Assembly: GCF_021869535.1 (NCBI RefSeq)
Contig: NW_026262668.1
Coordinates: 26,107,732 to 26,171,731, forward strand
Length of the DNA stretch: 64,000 bases
Source: Mytilus californianus
Taxonomy: Eukaryota; Mollusca; Bivalvia; Mytilida; Mytilidae
Direction: 5' to 3'
Shown: positions 46,620 to 57,718 of the stretch, in pieces
Layout of the letters: every line of letters starts with the position of its first letter
How positions within the stretch are numbered: position 1 is the stretch's first letter
Translations under genes and position numbers: made by a program
The notes under the pieces: generated by a model
What the model saw: the letters and a program-made list of their open reading frames with translations, nothing else
What the model was told of the DNA's origin: nothing
Database searches by the model: none

Positions 46620-46775
46620 TGTCTAGTAATTTTCGGGGCCTTTATAGGTTGCTGTTCGGTGTGAGCCAAGGCTCCGTGTTGAAGACCGTACTTTGACCTA
46701 TAATGGTTTACTTTTATAAATTTTGACTTGGATGGAGAGTTGTCTCATTGGCACTCATACCACATCTTTTTATAT
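46620..46775 (+). repeat. R1 copy
   Basis: It contains GGGGCCTTTATAGGTTGCTG, GTGTTGAAGACCGTACTTTG and GAGAGTTGTCTCATTGGCAC TCATACCACATC. Confidence 0.7.
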
Positions 46776-47409
46776 CTAATTATGAAGTTTGAACAAACAA
46801 CACCAATCAATTGTTCTATATAATGGATAATGAATCGCAACTTTTGCAGGGACATCTTTGAAATAAAACATTTAAAGTTGTATTTCTGCACACAATTTGT
46901 TTTTAATCATATAATTGCTACATTATATTAAAGCTATGTTTAATTTCAAATTTATTCACATAATATGGCATTTAAGTTTATTTATGCATAATAGGCTTGC
47001 CCTTGTCGTCATTCTATGAATCAAACAAAATATACCCAAAGTAATTTTGGGTATAACTAGTAATAACAAAGTTTAAAAAATGTATGTGCACACGTGATTC
47101 CCTGAAACTGTGTTTTTTTTTTTAAATCACTTGATAAAGTTTATTGTATTGATTTAATGTAAATAAGTCAAATTGAAAAAGTCCTATATTACCAGTAAGT
47201 ATATTTCAGTTGCATTATGTATGTCAAAGTTTTTCTAATAATATATATTTTAGGGTTTTTGGCGTCCTCTCATATGTTCAATTGTTGGTCAGGTTTTGTT
47301 TGTGTGTTTTTTGTACTAAAGAATAGAAGCATTATCAACTATGTGTACTTCACCCTTTTCTGCAAAAGAGTTGTATTGGAATATTTTAGTATATCTATAC
47401 ATCCCTGGC

Positions 47410-47635
47410 TTTCAAATGTTTTGGTATGAGCGTTCCTGATGAAGATGAATCCAAAATAGCGTATTGAACGCACTAAAATTATGAAGTGTTATTTTCATTT
47501 ATTAGCTAGCACTTGCTGGTGCACATTTAGTCCTCGAGGGTATAATCAGCCGAGAAATTCAGTACTTAGATACTGGCATGATTTATAACAAGATTTTGCC
47601 TTAAAGTACCCGTTTATAAATTAGGAAACAAAGGT
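47410..47635 (+). repeat. Dispersed repeat R6
   Basis: It contains GGCTTTCAAATGTTTTGGTA, GTTCCTGATGAAGATGAATC, GCACTTGCTGGTGCACATTT, CCTCGAGGGTATAATCAGCC and GGCATGATTTATAACAAG. Related sequence lies at 19040-19325. Confidence 0.65.
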
Positions 47636-47659
47636 CCCAAGGGACATACATGTTGTCTT

Positions 47660-47870
47660 GAAACAGGCCACTATACGGACCCCTCGGGGAACTTTTGGCA
47701 AGACAAAATAAACAGAAACTCTCATTTACCTAGGCATCGGATTTAATGTTTCCATTTCCACTGGTCGTGGCTGTACATCCAGCGCATCCAGACTAACGCC
47801 CCACTTTAGCCATGGTTTTACTGCTGAAAGGGAGAAGTCCAGGGATAATCGTTCTTCTTTGTCATATCTG
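47660..47870 (+). repeat. GC-richer repeat unit, second copy
   Basis: It contains ATCGGATTTAATGTTTCCAT, GTCGTGGCTGTACATCCAGC, CCAGACTAACGCCCCACTTT and GGGAGAAGTCCAGGGATAA. It matches 46250-46380 in order. Confidence 0.5.
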
Positions 47871-49014
47871 AAAACAAATTTAAAACATATTTGTTAATTA
47901 AATGAGTAATGTTGGATAGGTGTCAATTAGACAGCAAACCCAACGACACAAACAACTAAAGATATTTAGAGATCAACATACTGTCTTGAATGTTAGAAAG
48001 TGTCTATACAATAAGTCAAGCTCAAAATGTCTGCAATCAACAATGGGAAGAAAACTATATATACAAACAAAAAAACACACGACTCAAAGTTTCTCGAACT
48101 GTTGTGTGATTCATGTCGACCACGGTTTTCGTCTACGTGAATTTAGTTTGATTTCCGTAAGAATCATACTCAATCGACATAACAAGTGAAAACTTGACTT
48201 TTTAAACAACTGTTGTTTCTTTTCATAACATCTGTTACCGAAATACACAAAAAGACAGTCATGAAGTTCTGAAAAGTGTTCTCTGAACTTCCATGACAAC
48301 CTAAGCTGACAATAACATTAAATGCTTTAATGATTTCAGAAAAAAATGTTTTTAACTTGAAATAGAAAGTATACTCCTTTCTGCACATTGAATAACCTTC
48401 AACAACGACGATTCGGAGGTTAGCTGTTGCAAAATGTTATCTTATACACTAATTTTAGTGTATAAGTGAAAATTGCACGTTATTTACCCACCAGGATATT
48501 ATTACTGCTAGTAATTAAGAAACGAACAATCAATTCTTATAATTCAATTTGAATCTTTCATTCTTATACTGTGTTCCGCGCCTATTGCTGAAAGTGGAAG
48601 TGAATTTTAATTGCACATTTTTTTTCATTATTAGATATTGTGCTATTTTGCTTAAGATATTCAGTCATTTCAAACAAGATACACGCAATAACCTTGAAAT
48701 AAAATTTAAATTAAAATTGAAATAAATAAATATAATGAATATAATAATATTAACGGTACCCATTTTATTGCATTAGATGCACATTTCGACAAAACAAAAC
48801 CTGAGTGAGTATCGAGACCAAAAGACCTAAACCTCATACAAACGTCGAAGACTTGATAAACTCAATGGGCCAAAAGTAAAAAGCAGAAATATACCTTAAC
48901 TTAACATGATTTCCAAAATTTGCAGTAAATTAAAAAAAAACAATATCCGTATTTTCTTGCCAGTACCAAATTGCTGGATACTGGGTTGGTGATGCCCAGG
49001 GGATTAATATAAAA

Positions 49015-49350
49015 ATAAAATGATGTGGTATGATTGCCAGTGAGACAACTATCCTCCTAAGTTCAAATGAACTCGATGTAAGCAATTATAGGCAACCGTA
49101 CGGCCTTCAGTAATGAGAAAAACTCATACCGTATAGTCGGCCATAAAAGGCCCCGACATGAAAAATATGAAACAATTCAATTGAGAAAAACTAGCGGCCT
49201 AATGTATAACAAAACAATTTAGGAAAAACAAATATGACAGACATGAACCAACGACAACCACTGAACTACAGGCACATGACTTGGGACAGGCACATCAAGA
49301 ATGTGGCGGGGTTAAACATGTTTGTGAGTGCTCAACACTCCCCCAAACCT
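49015..49350 (-). repeat. R1 long copy, minus orientation
   Basis: It contains GTGGTATGATTGCCAGTGAG ACAACTATC, GCAACCGTACGGCCTTCAGT, GCCATAAAAGGCCCCGACAT and GTGGCGGGGTTAAACATGTT. It ends about 230 bases before the gene B start exon. Confidence 0.7.
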
Positions 49351-49585
49351 TGGACATTGGTGTTACTAATAGTTGTTTCCTATGTAAAATCCAATATTTC
49401 TTTATTTTTAGGTCAAATGATTTCGTTTGTTAATACAACCACATAAGTGGATATAGTGTTTGTCAATACAACAACAAAAGTATATGAATAAGAGGTTATT
49501 ATATTACATCTAAAATTCTTTGAACCTTCAAGGATATTTTTCTAGTTCGTCATATTGCATTGGTTTTGGCAGGTTTGTTATCGAA

Positions 49586-49607
49586 ATGAAAAAGTCGAAT
49601 ATTAACT
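49586..49607 (+). CDS. Gene B exon 1: start exon of SPRY-like type II membrane protein
   Basis: The 22-base exon reads ATG AAA AAG TCG AAT ATT AAC T, then donor GTAAGTAT (MKKSNIN, ending in phase 1). Length, phase and residues equal gene A exon 1 (MKESNSN). The upstream flank (TTGCATTGGTTTTGG) is also shared. Joined to the next coding exon (AT GGC TTC), the split codon is TAT (Tyr). Support comes from paralogy and splice phase rather than from exon length. Confidence 0.7.
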
Positions 49608-49714
49608 GTAAGTATATTTCTAGTTCATTATTTAAGAGAAGGTTTATATGTTTGATTATTACTATTCAATTATTATAATTGTAATTTTTTTGTAATGTTA
49701 TCAAAAAAAAAGTA

Positions 49715-49935
49715 ATATAACAAAAATACCGAACTCCAAGGGAAATTCAAAACGGAATGTCCTTTATAAAATGGCAAAATCAAAAGCTCAAACACGTCTA
49801 ACGAATTGAAAACAACTGTCATATTCCTGACTTGGTACAGGCATTTCCTTATGTAGAAAATGGTGGATTAGACCTGGTTTTAATGCTAGCTAAACCTCTC
49901 ACTTGTATGACAGTAGCATAGAATTCCATTACATT
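49715..49935 (+). repeat. Dispersed repeat R3
   Basis: It contains AAAATACCGAACTCCAAGGG, AAAGCTCAAACACGTCTAAC, AAAACAACTGTCATATTCCT, GACTTGGTACAGGCATTTCC and AACCTCTCACTTGTATGACA. Confidence 0.7.
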
Positions 49936-50346
49936 GACAACAATGTGTGAGCAAAACAAACAGACGTTATAGGTAAAAACGTCAAAAATTGGGGTACAGC
50001 AGTCAACATTGTAATATAATCTTAATCACTATAAAAACAAATATCTGTTACAACAAAGAAACACAAAATGGCATATAGACAAAGAACATAAGCAAAAATG
50101 AAAGACAAGAACTAAATATTTACCATAACACAATAACAAATGGCGGGATGTATAAGTACCGATATACGTTATAAGTACATAATCAAAAATTGATTGTTTT
50201 CGACTTATGAGTTTAAATATCCCTATGGTATCTTCCGCCTCTCTTTTAGTAGATGTTGAAACGATAAATTATGGTGTTCGAATTAAACGTACTGGACATA
50301 GAAATACCTGTTTACTTCTTATGAACATAATTTTACATTTTTATAC

Positions 50347-50350
<4 letters not shown>

Positions 50351-50382
<32 letters not shown>
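50351..50382. repeat. (AT)16 microsatellite
   Basis: A pure AT dinucleotide tract in gene B intron 1. Confidence 0.95.
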
Positions 50383-50385
<3 letters not shown>

Positions 50386-50796
50386 GCTGTGTTTTGTATG
50401 TGTTAAGTGATGTTTTCTTTCATGCATGAATCAAGGTGTTAGACCAAAACACGCAAAGTAACAAATCATATTCCCCACTACATTCAATAATAAAGAATGA
50501 CAAATAGTATGGAATCCACGATTTTATAGAATAATTGTTCAACATAAGTAATAACATGTCAGATCCAACAGTTATTCCTTATATCATTTTGTGATAAAGC
50601 TTTCGCTGATGCCGTTTCTCTTCGAAATTGATGTAAAAGGATGAGGTAAACAACTATTGACGACCTAAGGCAAAAGATGAGAAAAGGAAATTGACAAAAT
50701 ACAATGTATGTTTCTTTTTTTAAATTGAAATTGAAATGAAAGTCTAGTCACGTCATTTATAATGGGAAATAATTATTTCAACTTGCATCATCATCC

Positions 50797-50868
50797 TTGC
50801 GGGGTTTGAACCAGGATCGCTTGGTTATCAGGCCGAGGTGTGTTCTCTCGGCTACGGAACCAGACTGC
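50797..50868 (-). repeat. tRNA-like sequence or SINE head
   Basis: On the minus strand, GGTTCCGTAGCCGAGAGAAC looks like an acceptor/D-arm and CTGATAACCAAGCG like an anticodon arm. TGGTTCAAACCCCGC looks like a T-arm. Order and spacing are tRNA-like, but the T stem and acceptor stem do not pair well, so I favour a relic. Confidence 0.4.
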
Positions 50869-53509
50869 AATTTATTCTTAAAATTCCTATTTCACAGGTT
50901 CACTTTTCTCATGAATGACATAATGAAACAATTATTCAGTAAGAAAAAAGTTTAAATTTGCGTTTGTTTTTTTGTTGTTTTTTATTATGCATTTTCAAAC
51001 TGACGTAAGAGAGAAAGGATTTGGAGGAATATTTATTTGACTTGTTGGTCTAATTCATGAAATCAAGACGATTTAATTGCAGAAACTGTTCCAAGAGGTG
51101 ATAGAGAATGTTTTTTGTTTATTCTTTTTGACATCCCGGATTCTAATTTTAACTTTTTTGCCAGCATGAGAAGAAATTGTCAGAAATTTTCACTGAAATA
51201 CACTTACAATTTTTCTATTGTTATTGTTTGTCTTCGTTTTTAGAAGCTTTGAGAGGGACATTGAGGGAAGTAAGCATAAATAATATTCACTTGTAAAGCA
51301 AAACACACAACTTATTAACAAAATATTAATTAATGATTGCTTGATATGTTTCTTTTGGCCAGACTACAACATTTGCATAACTCCTGATTTCATAATTTCA
51401 TTTTTTTTTCTTTCAAAGTACTGGCCTTTTTTTTCAATATAATATGATGATTGTTTAATTTTTCTCAAAAGAGTAATTCCCAATGAAACAATTGACATTT
51501 TTGGAGTAGCTGCGATTAACAGGTTTCTTTTAAGCTCTGAGTCTGCTCTGTATGTAGTACGAAAGCTAAGTACTCGAAGTTTAAATCCAAATTTTAGCAG
51601 AAATCAGGTCGAAGGAACGTTAAAGAGTTATGGTTATATAAACAGAAAGACAAACACCTGACCGACAAAAAGTACACAATTAACAATTCACATTCCTAAA
51701 ACAATTTGAGTGCTTTGAAATTGTAATACGGGAAAGTGAGGATTGTGAGTGCCATTATGATATTTGACACTATTGATCTGTTTCTTCTCATATGGTTTAT
51801 CCATCTTTTATCAGCGTTGTAAAATATCGTAAAGAATTGTTCTATGTGCTTGATTGACGGTTCAGTTCTATGAATATCGATAAATTGTAATGAAAAGCAA
51901 CCTAAAATATTCCAAAACTTTGCAAAACATGATCAATGCAATTTGATAAGGAATTTTTTGTTTTGAATTTTCCTTCGAGTTCGGTATTTTTGTTATTTTA
52001 CTTTATATTGTGTGCTTTTTTTTTAGACAATCACGTCCGGTATATATAACCATACTTTAGTTTTACAAACCAGTTTATATACATCAAGTAGCCTGGAATC
52101 CTGTTCGTGTCAGTAAAGCCAGGCATAACACAATTAACTGTTGATTTTCGATTTAATCTAGTAATGTTTGGATTATTATTGCTATATTTTTATTGAAAAT
52201 TGCATTTAACATGAATTTTGAAGAAAAAGATCACAAATTCGTGGTTATATAGATATTTCCCGCCATTTGTCAAGAAATGATGCTTCTTCGATCCCATTGG
52301 CGATTGACTGTCATAATTCTGATTTCATTGTGATTTAGTACTGACACGTTGGCCTATATATATCATGTCGATACTTATGTTTTGGAAAGTTAAATCTTTC
52401 TAGTGGCTTCCGTATTTCACTTTTGAAATTTTGACATCCTTTTCTTAATATCTGAACATGCTAAGCACTCGCGCAAGCGACTATATTCAACTAATGGTCA
52501 AATTAAAGGTTCACGTATACGGACCCAAATGAGGTCAGTTTTTGTCTTGCAAGACTATAAAATATCAGCGATGTTTTGAACTTATTTTAACAAACTTAAA
52601 CCAAACTAGCTGCTAATAGCGAATTATTGTTTCAATATTCCACTTTTAGTAATGTTTTAAACAAAGTTAACCATACTTTAATATTTCGTTTTAATCGTAA
52701 ACAATCCGTTTTAATATTCGTTTGAAACCTATGACTTGCTATCCGTTTTCAATCTGTTTAGAACCATATTGATTTTATACCATGTATGAAAGCTGTCTGA
52801 GACCAGTCTCATAACTTGTATCTTAACTTATTTATACGGGAACTAAGAGCAACACGAATAAATCGCTTAACTATTGTCAGGTGTGAAGTTAGCAAAACCG
52901 TAACAAACTATATGGCTTAATATTAAAAAACGTAATTAATATACATTTCACCAGCAGACTCCAAGCAGTCAATATTCTACATCGTATATATATAGATGTT
53001 TCTGGTTTTCTGAGTCTGTAAAATAAAAATAAATCTAAAGTATATATATACAATGTCACAAAATATGCCGTCAGTGATTTCTAGGGCTGGTGTATACGAT
53101 AGTCCTCATATGTTGATTCCCAATTCAATCGTGTTTAAAGCAATAATTAGATAACAAAAATATCATGTTTATTATTAAAAAAAAACTTATATTAGTGAAA
53201 CATACAATATTACCAAGAACTGGAGAAAATAGGATTATGTTTACCTACCTATCAAACCCATAAACATTCTTCTGATCTGTGTTACCGATTCTATCTGGCG
53301 TACTATTTGTCGGTAATAGGGTGTTGTATTTGGATCTATAAATCCAATCCGAATTAACGGTTTTTCAAAACTTAAGACGATCTTCGCCTTTCAAAATCAA
53401 AATTAACAATTGGGAATTAAAAAAATTAACGTCAATGATAAATTTCAGGAGAGAAATAATGAACGCGTATTGTGTATTTTGTATTCGTGTATTGTTTATT
53501 TTTGTATAG

Positions 53510-53830
53510 ATGGCTTCAACAATGAAAGAGATTCCACTGATGTAGCCTCTGATTATTGTGACAACGTTAAAGTCCAAAGACAAGTTGATACTCTGCAGGG
53601 TACAACCGCACAAGTTAAAAACGTAAATGAAAGTCGTCAGGTCACTCATGTACCAATGCAGTTGAATGAAAGTGTAGTCAGAGGGAATACAGAGCCTAAA
53701 GCCACCAGAAATATATGGACTAGAATGAAGCAGCACAGGTGGTCCATACTTGCATTCATATGCGGTGTAATACTGACACTAGTGTTAGTTATCCCTGTGA
53801 TGGTGTCAAAATCTTCGTTTCCGGAAAAGA
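53510..53830 (+). CDS. Gene B exon 2: cytoplasmic tail and membrane span
   Basis: The 321-base exon follows acceptor TTTTTGTATAG and precedes donor GTATAT, phase 1 to phase 1. It encodes residues 9-114: an acidic start (GFNNERDSTDVASDYCDNVK), a polar linker with NES sequences, the basic RMKQHR, and the span WSILAFICGVILTLVLVIPV. Span and flanks (AFICGV.LTL...PVMVSKSS.PEK) are nearly identical to gene A, while the linker is strongly diverged. The ATG inside the exon start is out of frame and hits a stop quickly. Topology prediction is type II. Its job beyond anchoring the SPRY-like domain is unknown. Confidence 0.8.
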
Positions 53831-55700
53831 GTATATTTTCTTTTTTTCTTTTTATTATATTTTAGACTTGTCAAATATAAATGAACGTGGAAAAACAAAC
53901 ACATTTTTTTTCTAAATTTTCGATATAGTTATAAAATTAGGTCTATTATTACGTATTTGAGGTCTCTTACTAGATCTAAAGAAACTTTAACTCGATCAAA
54001 TAGGCATTTACTTATCAATTCATTTACACTGGAAAATGCACTTACCTATTAAGACACGCATAATTCATAGAATCAATTTGGTAACATATCGTTGGCATAA
54101 TACTATGCTTAAATAAAATAAACACATTACAACGCTCGAGACTTCAACAGAAATAATGCGATTATCTTTTAATTTATAAAACGATTGCCCGAAAATGACA
54201 AGCATGGTGTCGTTTCGTTAAAAATACCACTGTTATTAATCTACTGTCAACGGCAATACTTTTGTGTGTTTTTTTTTTTTTAAACGAAGTTACCTGAAAC
54301 AACAGATCTAGTTTACTTGATAAACTGAAATTAGATGGGATGAGGTGTTAAGTTCGTGGTAGAAACTGGACTTGCTTTGTACAAACGCACACATGAACAT
54401 ATGAAGACATTTACAAGTATAAATGTTCAACTTATTAATACCTAAATAAAAACACACATATATATATAGCTTACATACGATATTAGTTTCGCTTCTTGTT
54501 GAAGACTATACGGTGAAATATAGTTGTTTACATCCACGTCCTTTGGTGTGGTGGATAATTGTCTCATTATCATACCAAATCTCCTTATTTTACAACAGTG
54601 ATATATAGAATTTCTTTAAGTTCATATTTTGATTCGGTTAATACAAAAAGACAATTTCAAAAGTCAAGTTAATTATTTGAAATAACCTAGATTAGAAATT
54701 TTCAAACTGTGAATATAAGATTTCCCTCGGTTTAAATGATAATATCATAAGACAGAGAAACGGATTTAAAAGCTTATCTAGTAATAGTTTTGTCTGGTAT
54801 CAGTGCTCGTCGGCTTCGTGTTGGTTCGGCCTTTTTTGTTTTTAGAGTCACTGGTGTGTCTTTTGTGGTCGAGGCAGGCGTCTGGCGGACGAGGTTTTAG
54901 GCATTGTAACTATGATGAGTTTATCTCAAAAAGACACCGTAACCGAAGTTTACACAATACATCTGAGATTACTATAACAACATTTGTTATAGTATTCTCA
55001 GAATAAACGAATCAATCATAACAAACTGACACATTTGTGAAACGCCATTCTGTTATGATATTATTAGTTACAAAGTGTGCTAATGGCCTAATATTCGCTC
55101 GCTCTTGTCCTATATGGAATTTACTGACCCCTATACATCGTATTATGTCACTAGCACACCGTGTAACGAATTTCTTACGACTATCTTAATATTAGGGGGA
55201 ATTTAAACGAAGTGATCAATATGAGTCATCAAAGCAATATTTGGTGCCTGGTGGACAATTACTGTAGCAGTGATCAAGTCTTCAATATCAAAAACCTAAT
55301 TGCACCGATGAATACAAAATCAAATGCCAACAACAACAATTTAATATCAATGAACTACTACTAACTATGTATTTCATATTAACCACGCCCATTGGCCGTA
55401 TATTATTAAAAAAACATGCCCACTGACCAAAATTAGAAATACTCGGTTTGCATGTAATGACTTTTAACCAATGATAATCCTAGAAGTGTATAAGAGGTAA
55501 GATAATTGATATATATCTTTTGTCAGGCCCTTAAGAAAAACATTTAATTATCAAATATTTTGTTCTTATCAACTTTTCCCTCGTGTAGAGTCAAGATCGA
55601 AACGCAATGTTTGTGAAACTTAGAAATGTTAACAGATAACATGATAAGAATATTACGACAAATTGTCAATGTATGAGTTATTTATATGGTTTTATTTCAG
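53831..55700 (+). other. Gene B intron 2
   Basis: No counterparts of gene A candidate exons 3 or 4 were found. It holds an R1 fragment (54480-54590), an R4 fragment (54843-54895) and otherwise AT-rich sequence. Confidence 0.45.
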
Positions 55701-56296
55701 ATGACCAGGCTGGCTACATAATTTCTTTGAGATTTGACAGAAAGTCGACTCATTCGTTACTGTTCCTGTCTGATGATAATACAGTACTGGCTAATTCTTT
55801 CACTAAAGAGACCCCGAATCCCGTGAAGCATCCGGAACAGTTTAACACTTACGACGGAACAATTGGGGATAGATACTTTACTTCTACAAGTAAATTATAC
55901 TTTGAGATTAAGTTCTCATACGAAATATTAAAGTACTTAAACTCTACTGACTTAGTCTTCGAAGTAGGAGTTGCAAGTCGTGAAAAAATAGACAGCCATC
56001 ATTATGTAGGAACCCACGGATGGTCGTTTTTCATTCATAATTGCACTACTAACATATGCCTTAGAGCCCAGCATGGTACTACGAACACATACGAAGAAGT
56101 TAAAATAATAAGTAGAAGTAATACAGTAGGACAACCGGATGTGCCTTTTTGGCCAAAATGTGATTCGGCGGCGCTCAGTAGTCCTACGCCGAAAATTGGA
56201 CTATTTTGCGTCGGCCGACGTCAACTGAAAAATGGCGGGCTTTTGTATTTTTTTTTCGTTCGTTTGCGGCAAAGTACCGACGATAAATACTGTTGA
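55701..56296 (+). CDS. Gene B exon 3: SPRY-like domain, truncated
   Basis: The exon follows acceptor GTTTTATTTCAG, enters in phase 1 and stays open to TGA at 56296. Joined to exons 1 and 2 it gives 312 residues. It matches gene A over THSLLFLSDDNTVLANSF, HPEQFNTYDGTIGDRYFTST, LYFEIKFSYEIL, VGVASRE and HGWSFFIHNC. The match stops near ...IISRSNTVG (about 56130). The gene A segment with LGFFVN and HTFQGVSST is missing. Instead come about 55 unrelated residues from a GC-richer, palindrome-bearing stretch. Either the locus is a 3'-truncated pseudogene or an insertion or rearrangement created a new C terminus. Without the last strands a normal SPRY fold is unlikely. Confidence 0.65.
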
Positions 56297-56300
56297 TTGT
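56130..56300. other. GC-richer junction sequence replacing the gene B SPRY 3' end
   Basis: It contains stem-forming TCGGCGGCG...TACGCCGA (56165-56192) and the perfect palindrome CGTCGGCCGACG (56209-56220). ATGGCGGGC follows, and a GTAAGC sits at about 56299. The content resembles a CpG-rich promoter or first exon of another gene, or a transposon end; neither is demonstrated. Confidence 0.4.
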
Positions 56301-57718
56301 AAGCAAATCTATATGAGAAAAATAGATGAATTTACATATTATTTTCATTTTTGAACATTAAAATAAAAGGAAATCTCATTTTTTATATCTGAACATAGAA
56401 AATTTCGGATATTGATTTTCTGCACTGTAGGATAAAATGCCTACATTAAAAATGGGAACAAAAAAATACCTATCCTTCGATTTTAAAAAAATTTCTACAT
56501 CATATTCTCGCTAGTTTTTGGCATCGAAATTCGTAAAGAACGTGAGTGTTCAAGCCAGGGCAAAAATTTGTTCCCATTTTAATGTAGGGGTCGCAATTTT
56601 TTATAGGTTTTTCCTTGCATGGTCGGTAGATTTAGAAATAGGAAGAGTTTCTGTTTTTAAAGTAAATATTCATTCAATTCTCATGGAAAAGTGAATCAAT
56701 AGATATTAAACCCCATTAAAAAATAACAATATGTGTCAATAAATTGTAAAATAATGGATTTTTTTCGAATTTGAAGAAGGCGCCATTTTCGTCTTTTTAT
56801 CTATTACGTCAATTGGTCTGCTATAATTATTAACTGTTTCTAAAAAATCTCCGCCTCGATTTTTTTTATACTTTCATATAATTATCTTTGGTACATAATG
56901 TATATGTTATGAAAAAATTAGGCACTTCTATCGAGTAGAAATGGAGAACGGTCATTTTTATTTTGTATGTTCCCACTATGGGGGCGTGGTCCTCCCTAAA
57001 CCTTGTTTCTGAAGTACACGATAGCTATTCTTCTTTCAAAAATAATTATCACTAAAATTTATTGAAACATTACAAATATATTTTAAGACATCAATAAATT
57101 CTAACTGCAAGAGATTTTTAGAAGCAGAATTGCCGGAATCTACCTCAACCGATGTTGTGTCAGTATATATATATAGACCAACGTTGTCAATTTCCGGCGC
57201 CGAAAATGTCATTAAAAGTTGGATTCTTTACTTCTTTGTAGCAATTTTGTTTATCTGAATGCCAAGGAAGTCATTCGATATGTTGAATTCATATCAACGT
57301 TATACCAAAACAGGCCGAGCTTGGTGAATTAACAGTTTTAGGCCTACATCAACATGGGATTGATTTGTTGATATCGTACTTCGTTGATCAATCCATATTT
57401 ATTTCGTGAATATTGTTAGTATGTTATCGGCCGATGAGTTTTTAATGAACATCTAATCTGAATAGGCCATAGAAAAGCTATCGGTTTTTTTCATAAGTTT
57501 CCTTTCGTTAATACAGTTATCGTTATGTGTTTTATTTTGTTTCTTTTTAAAAAAAAAAAGGGGGGGGGTAATTTTGTCAAAGGCATGTGTCATTTTATTG
57601 ATTCTTAATTTCTGGTTTGCAGTGTTGGTTTAAACTCTTCATGACTTTACTTTTTAAAAATTCAATGTGCAGTTTCTTAGGGCATTGGTATAACATGTAC
57701 ATGTATAATGACTATTAG
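56297..57718. other. Gene-free stretch with a spaced inverted repeat
   Basis: CCTACATTAAAAATGGGAAC (about 56441-56460) pairs with GTTCCCATTTTAATGTAGGG (about 56570-56589). No gene is supported. ATGTCATTAAAAGTTGG follows a GGCGCCG patch near 57200, but no donor is evident. Confidence 0.4.

Larger units (their letters stand above)
39016..49585. other. Retroelement graveyard between pseudogene C and gene B
   Basis: No host gene is supportable. The stretch holds a repeat near 39115-39300 that resembles 47920-48040 (TCTATACAATA...GTCAAGCTCAAAA). It also holds a pair of related fragments (40745-40830 and 42705-42790, TTCACAACATTTCAAGACT), R2 (42370-42525), R3 (43540-43750), a retroelement 3' end (43900-44185) and reverse transcriptase remnants (44848-45740). 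A repeated GC-richer unit (46180-46420, 47660-47870), R1 copies and R6 complete the list. Minus ORFs at 40911-41751 show no recognisable motifs. Confidence 0.5.
49608..53509 (+). other. Gene B intron 1
   Basis: It holds R3 (49715-49935), an R2 fragment (50195-50255), a block shared with gene A intron 1 (near 50240-50300, GGTGTTCGAATTAAACGT), (AT)16 (50351-50382), a tRNA-like relic (50797-50868) and an R3 fragment (51955-52012). The final ~100 bases match the corresponding part of pseudogene C. No extra exon is supported. Confidence 0.5.

Noticed and set aside
51246..51280. Acceptor/donor-like segment in gene B intron 1 (TTTTTAG ... GAGGGAAGTAAGC)
   Set aside because: Joined to the phase-1 start exon it gives an immediate TAA, so it cannot be a coding exon there.
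53365..53736. 123-codon minus-strand ORF
   Set aside because: It is the shadow of gene B exon 2, which has a paralogue-supported frame on the + strand.
56224..56300. Possible first exon ATGGCGGGC ... GTAAGC of another gene
   Set aside because: The context is suggestive (GC-rich, good donor), but no second exon could be joined and it overlaps the open frame of gene B exon 3; kept only as a note.
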